DNA of 64,000 nucleotides. Origin: Streptomyces sp. NBC_00820 (lineage in GTDB: Bacteria; Actinomycetota; Actinomycetes; Streptomycetales; Streptomycetaceae). Location: the NCBI RefSeq assembly GCF_036347055.1, contig NZ_CP108882.1:3422501-3486500 (forward strand), given 5' to 3'. The translations under genes and the position numbers were made by a program. Below the pieces are notes generated by a model. It was given only the letters and a program-made list of their open reading frames with translations. It searched no databases and was not told the DNA's origin. Shown one piece after another: positions 37,698 through 44,680 of the stretch. Numbering within the stretch: the stretch's first letter is position 1; every line of letters begins with the position of its first letter.

Positions 37698-39251
37698 TTG
37701 CCCAGTCCGCCCCGGTCCCCTTCGCCCGCTGCCGACGGCGCGGGAGGTACCCCCGGACCGCGGCGCCGGCCGCAGCCTCAGCACCGGCCGCGGCCGTCCC
37801 GCCGTACGCCGGGGCCTGCCGGACGGACGGGACGGCCCGTACGGCCCAGGCGCCCGCGCTGGGCCATGCGCGCGGTGACCACGCTGTCGGTGGTGGTGCT
37901 CGCCGCCGCGGGGATCGGCCACGCGGTGGTCAGCAGCCTGGATGCGGGCATCGCCCGGGTCGACGCATTCAAGGACATGAAGAACCGGCCCCGCGCGGGC
38001 CACGGCATGAACGTCCTGCTGGTCGGCACCGACGGCCGCGACAAGATCAGCGAGGCGGAGAAGCGGGCGTACCGGCTGGGCGGCGCGCCCTGCCACTGCA
38101 CCGACACGGTCATGATCGTGCACATCTCGGAGGACCGGGAGCGGGCCAGCGTGGTGAGCCTGCCCCGGGACTCCTACGCCGAGGTGCCCGCGCACGTCGA
38201 CCAGAACACCGGGCAGCGGCACGGACCGCACCCCATCAAGCTGAACGCGGCCTACGCCGAGGGCGGCCCCCAGCTGACCGTGCGAATGGTCGAGGACATG
38301 ACGCATGTGAAGATCGATCACTACATGGAGGTCGACTTCACCAGCTTCATGAAGACCGTGGACGTGCTCGGCGGCGTCCGGATCTGCACGGCGACCCCGC
38401 TGAAGGACTCCTACACCGGTCTCGACCTCGCACCCGGCACGCACACCCTGACCGGCGGGCAGGCGCTGCAGTACGTACGGGCCCGGCATGTGGACGGGGC
38501 CAGCGACCTGGGCCGGATGAAGCGGCAGCAGCGGTTCCTGGCGGCGCTGATCGAGCGGGCCACCTCCTCGGGGGTGCTGCTCAACCCGATGCGGTTCCGG
38601 GACGTGACCCGGGCGGTGCTCGGCTCGGTGCGGGCCGACGAGGGGTTCGGCACCGACGAGCTGCTCGACCTCGGCCGCGCGATGCGGAACTTCTCCCCGT
38701 CCTCCTCCGAGTTCACCACCGTGCCCATCGGCGAGATGAACTACCTGGTCAAGGGCATCGGCTCGACGCTGAAGTGGGACCCTGCCAAGGCGGGCCGGCT
38801 CTTCACCTCCCTGCGCGACGACAAGCCGCTCGCCGTGGACCGGCCGAGCCGTGGAGCGGCCCCGGCGCACGTCGAGGTCGCTCCGTCGCGGATCCGGGTC
38901 CAGGTGGCGAACGGCACCGGCTCGGCCGGGCTGGCCAGGCGCCTGGACGCCGCCCTCACTGCGGCCGGCTTCGCCGCCAACCACCAGCCGGTGACCGCGA
39001 CCGCCCACGACGTGCGGCGCACGGTGATCTCCTACGACCCGCGCTGGGATCGCTCCGCCCGCTCCCTCGCCACGGCACTGCCCGGCAGCGAACTGCGGGC
39101 GGTACCGGGCCAGGGCCAGATGCTGAAGGTCACCGCGGGGACCGACTTCCAGGACGCGGGCAGGGTGCGCAAGGTGAAGCCGGAGGACCCTGCGTCGCCG
39201 GAGCAGAGTGTGGTGCGGGGCAATGAGGTGGTGTGCGCCGGCGGTGCGTAG
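37698..39251 (+). CDS. LCP family glycopolymer transferase 4 with LytR_C domain
   Basis: 517 residues from TTG 37698, chosen because GGAGG lies six bases upstream and no other start has a site; the frame is open much further upstream but overlaps the divergent GT2 gene. Pro/Arg-rich cytoplasmic segment, membrane helix (about 59-80), LCP domain (MNVLLVGTDGRDKISEAEKR, CHCTDTVMIVHISEDRERAS, VVSLPRDSYAEVP, KLNAAYAEGG, ALQYVRARHVDG), LytR_C domain (IRVQVANGTGSAGLARRLDA). The CHC insertion before the catalytic Asp is unusual among the five. Confidence 0.92.
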   Translation: MPSPPRSPSPAADGAGGTPGPRRRPQPQHRPRPSRRTPGPAGRTGRPVRPRRPRWAMRAVTTLSVVVLAAAGIGHAVVSSLDAGIARVDAFKDMKNRPRAGHGMNVLLVGTDGRDKISEAEKRAYRLGGAPCHCTDTVMIVHISEDRERASVVSLPRDSYAEVPAHVDQNTGQRHGPHPIKLNAAYAEGGPQLTVRMVEDMTHVKIDHYMEVDFTSFMKTVDVLGGVRICTATPLKDSYTGLDLAPGTHTLTGGQALQYVRARHVDGASDLGRMKRQQRFLAALIERATSSGVLLNPMRFRDVTRAVLGSVRADEGFGTDELLDLGRAMRNFSPSSSEFTTVPIGEMNYLVKGIGSTLKWDPAKAGRLFTSLRDDKPLAVDRPSRGAAPAHVEVAPSRIRVQVANGTGSAGLARRLDAALTAAGFAANHQPVTATAHDVRRTVISYDPRWDRSARSLATALPGSELRAVPGQGQMLKVTAGTDFQDAGRVRKVKPEDPASPEQSVVRGNEVVCAGGA

Positions 39252-39356
39252 CGGGGGGCCGGGGCCGGGGTAGGCCCCTCGATCCCCCGCAGCCGAAGAG
39301 CCTGGGCCGGGACAGGGCCCCCAGCCGCAGAGCCCGGCGCCAGGACAAGGGCCGCT

Positions 39357-39444
39357 AGTCCGGGACCGGGACCACGCAGACCGAGACCGGGGGCCAGGCC
39401 ACGAAGTCCGGGACCGGGACCACGCAGACCGAGACCGGGGGCCG
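39357..39444. repeat. 48-bp direct repeat, two copies
   Basis: AGTCCGGGACCGGGACCACG begins at 39357 and again at 39405; about 40 of the 48 positions are conserved, and a third diverged copy may follow. Lies in the 386-bp region between LCP4 and the LytR_C gene, which otherwise shows only repeats. Confidence 0.85.
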
Positions 39445-39528
39445 GGCCGCACGGACCGGGACCGGAGCCGGGCACACGCCGACCGGGACCGAGGTCACAC
39501 GGCCCAGATCACCAGGCCCGCAGCCAGG

Positions 39529-39618
39529 GCCGGAGCCAGGCCCGAGGCCGGAGCCAGGCCCAAGGCCGGAGCCAGGCCCAAGGCCGGAGCCAGGCCCGAG
39601 GCCGGAGCCAGGCCCGGA
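39529..39618. repeat. 18-bp tandem repeat, five copies
   Basis: Five copies of GCCGGAGCCAGGCCCRAG (39529-39618, last copy ending GGA), just beyond the stop codon of the LytR_C gene on the minus strand. In-frame multiple of three; could vary in number. Confidence 0.9.
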
Positions 39619-39637
39619 CCCGGAGCCGCGGCCCCGA

Positions 39638-40597
39638 TCACGAGGCGCACCTGCCGTGGCCGGCCGTGGGCTTCGGCGCGGGAGGTTTCGGGGTGGCGAG
39701 GGGGCTGCCCGCTCGGGTGAAGTCCTGGCCCAGAATCAGCACGATCGCCGGCAGTCCCTGCGCGTTGGCCTCGCTCTTGCCGGGCTTGAGGGCCGACGCC
39801 GGCAGCCGCATGAGGTCGGCCAGCTCGCGCGCCTGGTCGGCCTGGTCCGGCGCGTACTCCAGGGTCGTCCGGGGCTGCGCCGTGCCACGGCTGCCGAGCT
39901 GGCTGGACTTGAGCACGCCCTTCTCGTTCTGCAGCCAGGTGAGCACGTCCTGGCCGGAGCCGTCGGGCGCTCCGGCGTTGTAGATGTCGACCCGCACCTC
40001 GGCGGCGGTGGACCGGTCTCCCCGGAGCCGGGCGTCCTCCCGAGCCTTCTCCTTCTTGTCCACGCCACCCGCGGTCAGGGCGAGGCGCGTCCCGGCGTCC
40101 GCGGCAGGGCGCGCCTGACAGGCAGATTCGGCGGCCGCGGGCCGGAGATACAGATAGCCACCGGTCACGCCGACGGCCATGACACACACCAGAGCGCCGA
40201 TGGTCCACAGCGGGACCGCCCCGCCCGACGACTTCTTCCGGGCACGACCCTGGCCACGGCCCTGGCCACGGCGCCGGCCGGATGCCGCGGGGGCCGCCTC
40301 GGCCCCACGGCCACGGCGTCGCGACGGCGTCTCCGGAGCACCGGACGCGGGACGGGGAGCGGAGCGGGGAGCGGGACGGGGAGACACGCGCCCGGGGGAC
40401 ACGGGTCCGGGGGACGCGGCCATGGGAGACGCGGCCACGGGAGGCGTCGGAGGCGGGGGCTCGGCAGCCGTGGGCTCAGGACGGCGCTGCCGCGGGACCG
40501 GGTCCAGCCGCAGCTCGTACTCACCGGTCCGCGGGTTCAGCACCCACTGGTCCGAAGGGTCGATGTCGTCGCCCCGGCCACGGCCTTCCGCGTCCAT
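39638..40597 (-). CDS. LytR_C-only membrane protein (LCP paralogue without LCP domain)
   Basis: 319 residues from ATG 40597. The N-terminal tag (MDAEGRGRGDDIDPSDQWVL, NPRTGEYELRLD) matches LCP2 closely. A Pro/Arg-rich linker and a membrane helix (about 128-151, GGYLYLRP) follow. Then, after ~50 residues with no LCP domain, comes a LytR_C domain (about 200-292: VRVDIYNAGAPDGSGQDVLTW, LQNEKGVLKS, ALKPGKSEANAQGLPAIVLI) and the end CAS shared with LCP2. The ~300-residue catalytic part is absent while the frame is intact, so it looks like a stable non-catalytic relative. A polymer or partner-binding subunit role is an inference. Confidence 0.88.
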   Translation of the reverse strand: MDAEGRGRGDDIDPSDQWVLNPRTGEYELRLDPVPRQRRPEPTAAEPPPPTPPVAASPMAASPGPVSPGRVSPRPAPRSAPRPASGAPETPSRRRGRGAEAAPAASGRRRGQGRGQGRARKKSSGGAVPLWTIGALVCVMAVGVTGGYLYLRPAAAESACQARPAADAGTRLALTAGGVDKKEKAREDARLRGDRSTAAEVRVDIYNAGAPDGSGQDVLTWLQNEKGVLKSSQLGSRGTAQPRTTLEYAPDQADQARELADLMRLPASALKPGKSEANAQGLPAIVLILGQDFTRAGSPLATPKPPAPKPTAGHGRCAS

Positions 40598-40810
40598 GTC
40601 CCCACCCTGTCGGGGCACATCGTCGAGCGCCCCGGAAATCTCCCGGTCCGTGAAACGGTGAGCGGCCTCGCGGCCCGTCTCACCGGATCGCCCACACTAT
40701 CCACACGGCCCGGCCGCGGGGTGACCGCGGTGACACTTCCCACATTCGTACAACTCGTCTGAAACAAAGGAGAGTTGCCAACGTTCCCGGGTCACGCGCA
40801 GGGGCGGACG

Positions 40811-41359
40811 TCAGTCCGCGAAACCCTCGGCCGCGTGCCGCTCGCGCAGCTCGCGGATGGCGCGGCGCCGGGCCAGGCGGTGGGTGCGGCGGATCTGGGC
40901 CTCCTGGTGACGGCGGCGGTCGCGGTCGGTCTCCGGGAGTACCGGGGGCACCAGACGCGGCTTGCCGTCGGCGTCCACGGCCGTGAAGACCAGGTACGCC
41001 GAGCCGACCTGGGTCGGCGGGGCCGACTCGTTCCAGCGCTCGGCCAGGACGCGGACGCCGACCTCCATCGAGGTCCGGCCGGTCCAGTTCACCTGCGCCT
41101 TCACATGGACCAGGTCACCCACGCGAACCGGCTCCAGGAAGGCCATCTCGTCCATGGAGGCGGTGACGGCGGGGCCGCCGGAGTGCCGGCCCGCCACCGC
41201 GCCCGCCGCGTCGTCGACGAGCTTCATGATCACTCCACCGTGCACCGTCCCCAGAAGGTTGGTGTCGTTGTGGGTCATGATGTGGCTGAGGGTGGTGCGG
41301 GAAGCGGACGTCGGCTTACCCGGGATGTCCGGATCCACGTCCGGGGCCTGGTCTGTCAT
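40811..41359 (-). CDS. acyl-CoA thioesterase (hotdog fold)
   Basis: 182 residues from ATG 41359, GGTGGAGG upstream. Hotdog/BFIT-BACH type thioesterase: SRTTLSHIMTHNDTNLLGTV with the active-site Asn/Asp region, HGGVIMKLVDDAAG helix, VKAQVNWTGRTSMEVGVRV. Hydrolyses acyl-CoA to free acid and CoA in the cytosol; chain-length preference cannot be read. The C-terminal ~35 residues are strongly basic (RRRHQEAQIRRTHRLARRRA). Divergent from LCP5. Confidence 0.92.
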   Translation of the reverse strand: MTDQAPDVDPDIPGKPTSASRTTLSHIMTHNDTNLLGTVHGGVIMKLVDDAAGAVAGRHSGGPAVTASMDEMAFLEPVRVGDLVHVKAQVNWTGRTSMEVGVRVLAERWNESAPPTQVGSAYLVFTAVDADGKPRLVPPVLPETDRDRRRHQEAQIRRTHRLARRRAIRELRERHAAEGFAD

Positions 41360-41478
41360 GGCCTCCACCTTATGCCGAAGCGACATTCGCGGAATTTGTG
41401 ACAGCTCGGCAACAGCGCTGCTGTGATTTATCCCCAGGCCTTGTAAGGAACACGGCCGGTCCCTGCACACTGGGGCGC

Positions 41479-42795
41479 ATGAATAACTGGCCCGAGGGAT
41501 GGTCCGACGACAACCGCGGCCCGCGCTACGGACGCGGGAGCGGCGGCGCGCAGCCGGAAGGCGCCCGCTCCATGCGCCAGGTGCGGCGTGGTCCGACGGC
41601 ACCGCCCGGCCAGTCCGCGTACGGCAACCAGGGCCCGTCCGCGCCCCCGTACGGCGCCGGGGTCCCGCAGCAGCCGTCGTACACCGACGGCCGGGGGTAC
41701 GACGACGCCGGGCGCGGCGGTTACGACAGCGGCTACAACACGGGCCAGGTCTACGGCGGCGGCCAGGGCGGTCCCGGTGGTCCCGGTGAGCCGTACGCCC
41801 GCGCCTCCCGGCCGGCCCCGAACTGGCGCAAGCGGATCAAGTGGACCGCGATCACGCTGGCGAGTGTGCTGATTGTCACCTCGGTCGCCACGTACTTCTG
41901 GGCCGATTCCAAGCTGCACCGGGACGTCGACCTGTCCAAGGTCATCGACCGGCCCGAGGCCGGCGAGGGCACCAACTACCTGATCGTCGGTTCCGACAGC
42001 CGCAAGGGCATGACGGCCGAGGACAAGAGGAAGCTGCACACCGGTTCCGCCGTGGGCCAGCGCACCGACTCGATGATGATCCTGCACGTCGGCGACAACG
42101 GCGACACGCTGATATCCCTGCCGCGCGACTCGGACGTGGAGATCCCGTCGTACAAGGGGTCGGGGTCCGGGAAGGTCTACCCGGGGACGGGCCGGCACAC
42201 GAAGCTCAACGCGGCCTACGCGGAGGACGGCCCGACGCTCCTCGTGCGCACCATCGAGTTCAACACCGGCCTGCACATCGACCACTACGTCGAGATCGGC
42301 TTCGGCGGCTTCGCGAAGATCGTGGACGCGGTCGGCGGCGTCGACATCACCATCGACAAGGGCTTCAAGGACAAGGACTCGGGCGCCGACTTCAAGTCGG
42401 GCAAGCAGACGCTGAACGGCGAGGAGGCGCTCGCCTTCGTCCGCACCCGGCACGCGTTCGCGTCCCAGGACCTGCAGCGCACCAAGAACCAGCAGAAGTT
42501 CCTGGCGGCACTGGCCCACCAGGTGGCGACCCCGTCGACGGTCCTGAACCCGTTCACGTTCTACCCCACCATGGGCGCGGGCCTGGACTCGCTGACCGTC
42601 GACAAGGACATGGGCCTGTGGGACCTGGGCTCCATGTTCTGGGCCATGAAGGGCGTCAACAGCGGCGACGGCAAGTCGCTGAACATGCCGGTCTCCGGCT
42701 CCGTCGGCGGCAATCTCGTCTGGGACAAGGCGAAGATGAAGACGCTGGTGAGCGAGCTGAAGAACGACCAGCCGGTGACGGTGTCCGGCAACTGA
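41479..42795 (+). CDS. LCP family glycopolymer transferase 5
   Basis: 438 residues from ATG 41479. Long Gly/Tyr/Pro/Gln-rich cytoplasmic region (1-115), membrane helix (about 121-142), then an LCP domain: TNYLIVGSDSRKGMTAEDKR, DSMMILHVGDNGDTLISLPR with DSDVEIPS, HTKLNAAYAEDGPTLLVRTI, HIDHYVEIGFGGFAKIVDAV, GEEALAFVRTRHAFA. No LytR_C domain. Most like a classic LytR/teichoic-acid ligase. Transcribed alone and followed by a 22-bp perfect hairpin. Confidence 0.93.
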   Translation: MNNWPEGWSDDNRGPRYGRGSGGAQPEGARSMRQVRRGPTAPPGQSAYGNQGPSAPPYGAGVPQQPSYTDGRGYDDAGRGGYDSGYNTGQVYGGGQGGPGGPGEPYARASRPAPNWRKRIKWTAITLASVLIVTSVATYFWADSKLHRDVDLSKVIDRPEAGEGTNYLIVGSDSRKGMTAEDKRKLHTGSAVGQRTDSMMILHVGDNGDTLISLPRDSDVEIPSYKGSGSGKVYPGTGRHTKLNAAYAEDGPTLLVRTIEFNTGLHIDHYVEIGFGGFAKIVDAVGGVDITIDKGFKDKDSGADFKSGKQTLNGEEALAFVRTRHAFASQDLQRTKNQQKFLAALAHQVATPSTVLNPFTFYPTMGAGLDSLTVDKDMGLWDLGSMFWAMKGVNSGDGKSLNMPVSGSVGGNLVWDKAKMKTLVSELKNDQPVTVSGN

Positions 42796-42838
42796 CGCCT
42801 GCCGCCGGCCCCCGCTCCACACGGGGTGCGCGGCACTC

Positions 42839-42890
42839 GCACGATGCCCGGGCCGTGGCTCCACGATGAGCCACGGCCCGGGCATCGTGC
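42839..42890 (+). terminator. strong terminator downstream of LCP5
   Basis: Perfect 22-bp stem (42839-42860 with 42869-42890, 8-nt loop), 43 bp past the LCP5 stop. Confidence 0.85.
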
Positions 42891-43076
42891 TGCCGCACGG
42901 AACCGGTGCATCCTCCTTGCCGCCACCTTGTCCCGCTTCCGCCGTGATGGTCCTGAACTCCCCCTGTGTCAGCGCCTGATGACTCGGCCGGCCCGGCCTT
43001 TCGTGACCGCGTCCGTAGTCATGACAAACGCAAATTTCGTTCACGCGGAACACAACATTCAGTCAACAGAAGAGGA
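42891..43076. other. intergenic, AT-richer promoter-proximal stretch
   Basis: 186 bp upstream of the I36-like gene B promoter motif. It ends in an unusually AT-rich segment (43018-43076, with CAAATTTCG and ACAACATTCAG) that may act as an UP element or regulator site. No gene seen. Confidence 0.4.
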
Positions 43077-43106
43077 TTGACGGGAGATCAGCCGCCGTGA
43101 TCGACT
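43077..43106 (+). promoter_or_regulatory. promoter-like motif of I36-like gene B
   Basis: TTGACG (43077-43082), 18-bp spacer ending CCGTGA, then TCGACT (43101-43106). The TTGACGGxAGxTCA start and the TGATCG block are shared with the motif of I36-like gene A. Start codon is 57 bp beyond. Confidence 0.55.
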
Positions 43107-43163
43107 GCCGACGTCAACTCGGGTTGCCGCCACTTCATATGACATGACATCAAGGGAGTCCTT

Positions 43164-43610
43164 GTGCGTATCCAGGCCAAGCTCTTCACCGCCGCCGTCG
43201 CCGGCGCCGCGGTGCTCGGTCTCGCCATGCCCGCGCAGGCGGCCAGCAGCCAGGTTTCCGGCAACGCCACCGGGCGCTGCGGCGCCTCGGTCCTGGGCGG
43301 CGGAAACTACCAGCCGCTGTGCCTGTTCTTCGTCCACGACGGTTCCGGCGCGATCTGGGGCCAGGACGGCAGCGTCTCCAACCTGTCCGGCTACACCTTC
43401 AAGAGCGGCTCGGGCCAGGGTGCCGGGCAGGCCGTGAAGAACAACGCCACCGCCATGGAGTCCGAGTACTACGAGAACCGCGGCGGCACCGTCTGGTTCA
43501 ACAGTGGTTACAACGGCAACTACGACTGGGCGTACGACGGCAAGGGCGGCCCGCTCAACTACACCTGGAACAACGACGCCGCCACCGAGGTCGGGATCGG
43601 CGTCGGCTGA
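43164..43610 (+). CDS. secreted I36/crystallin-like small protein, module copy B
   Basis: 148 residues from GTG 43164 with AAGGGAG upstream. Signal peptide cut near AQA (about residue 26). The mature region has PLCLFFVHDGSG, VSNLSGYTFKSG, GQAVKNNATAM and VWFNSGYNG, paralogous to the protein at 34956-35393 but with only two cysteines in the mature part. First gene of a run on the plus strand: secreted protein, lipoprotein, adaptor, ABC ATPase, permease. A strong hairpin with a T tract follows its stop codon, so it is probably expressed well above the downstream genes. Confidence 0.82.
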   Translation: MRIQAKLFTAAVAGAAVLGLAMPAQAASSQVSGNATGRCGASVLGGGNYQPLCLFFVHDGSGAIWGQDGSVSNLSGYTFKSGSGQGAGQAVKNNATAMESEYYENRGGTVWFNSGYNGNYDWAYDGKGGPLNYTWNNDAATEVGIGVG

Positions 43611-43646
43611 CCTGCGCGACCGTCGGAGGTTGCCAGATCACCACTC

Positions 43647-43684
43647 CCTCGCTGCCGGTCCGCGGACCGGCAGCGAGGCCTTTT
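43647..43684 (+). terminator. intrinsic terminator between I36-like B and lipoprotein B genes
   Basis: Perfect 16-bp palindromic stem (43647-43662 with 43663-43678) followed by CCTTTT, ending 15 bp before the lipoprotein start codon. In position it matches the hairpin of module A, but here it looks like a true intrinsic terminator. The downstream operon would depend on read-through or an unseen promoter. Confidence 0.8.
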
Positions 43685-43698
43685 GACTGAGAACACAC

Positions 43699-44658
43699 AT
43701 GACGATCACCTCTGGTCGCGCGGGCACCGCACTGATCTGCGCGGTCGCCGGCATCAGCCTCCTCACGGGCTGTTCGCAGAACGCCTCGTCCGACGGCGGG
43801 GAGCGTCCGAAGCCGACCGTTTCCAAGATCCCCGGCGTCACGACGATCCCGACGCTCACCGACACCGCGCACATGGACCTGCCCGTCGACTCCTACATGC
43901 CGACGGGGCACGACCTGCTGCAGACGACCGAGGCCATGACGACGCTGGAGCAGCGCTGCGTCAGCCGCTTCGGACTCCGGTACGTCCCCACCGAGGCACG
44001 TCTGCCCAACTTCACCAAGAACTCCCGCCGTTACGGCGTTCCGGAGTCCCTCGACGTCGCGCGCGGCTTCGGCTTCCACATGACGAAGAACGACCCCCGG
44101 AGCCTGCCCGAGCACCTGGGGACTCCCCCCTCGCAGGAAGTGCGTACCGTCCTGACGGCCACCTCCGCGCAGGGCCTCGTCAGCACCTACCACGGCCAGA
44201 AGCTGCCCAGTGGCGGGTGCGTCAGCGAGGCGGACCGGGCCATCTCGGGCGGCGACGAGGCGCAGCGGGCCGGACACTCCCCGCTGGCCGAGGAGATCCG
44301 GGCGCACTCCTTCGAGTACTCGCAGCTGGATCCGCGCGTCATCGCGGCCCAGACCGCTTGGAAGAAGTGCATGGACGCCCAGGGCTACACGAACTACAAG
44401 AAGACGTTCGACGCCTCGGGCGACGACCGTTGGAGCGCACCGGCCGCGACGTCGCAGGAGATCACCGTGGCGGTGGCGGACTGGCAGTGCGCCAAGCGCG
44501 TCAACCTCGTGGGTACCTGGTTCGCGGTGGAGAGCGCCTACCAGAACACCCAGATCGAGGCGCACGCCGAGGAGTTGCAGCAGGCCCGGGAGGGGCTGCG
44601 GAACCAGGCGAAGCGGGTCGCGACCGTGCTGGCCGGCGGCAAGCTGTCCGGTTCCTGA
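43699..44658 (+). CDS. four-cysteine lipoprotein, module copy B
   Basis: 319 residues from ATG 43699; ribosome site weak. Signal peptide with lipobox LLTGC (C25). The exported part aligns with module A lipoprotein: LEQRCVSRFGLRYVPTEA, SRRYGVPESL, YHGQKLPSGGC, WKKCMDAQGY, VADWQCAKRVNLVGTWFAVE, ending in a coiled-coil-like AEELQQAREGLRNQAKRV. No known domain. It lies 22 bp before the adaptor gene, so it is presumably part of the exporter operon. Confidence 0.85.
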   Translation: MTITSGRAGTALICAVAGISLLTGCSQNASSDGGERPKPTVSKIPGVTTIPTLTDTAHMDLPVDSYMPTGHDLLQTTEAMTTLEQRCVSRFGLRYVPTEARLPNFTKNSRRYGVPESLDVARGFGFHMTKNDPRSLPEHLGTPPSQEVRTVLTATSAQGLVSTYHGQKLPSGGCVSEADRAISGGDEAQRAGHSPLAEEIRAHSFEYSQLDPRVIAAQTAWKKCMDAQGYTNYKKTFDASGDDRWSAPAATSQEITVAVADWQCAKRVNLVGTWFAVESAYQNTQIEAHAEELQQAREGLRNQAKRVATVLAGGKLSGS

Positions 44659-44680
44659 CCGGGGTGGGGAAAGAGAGCTG

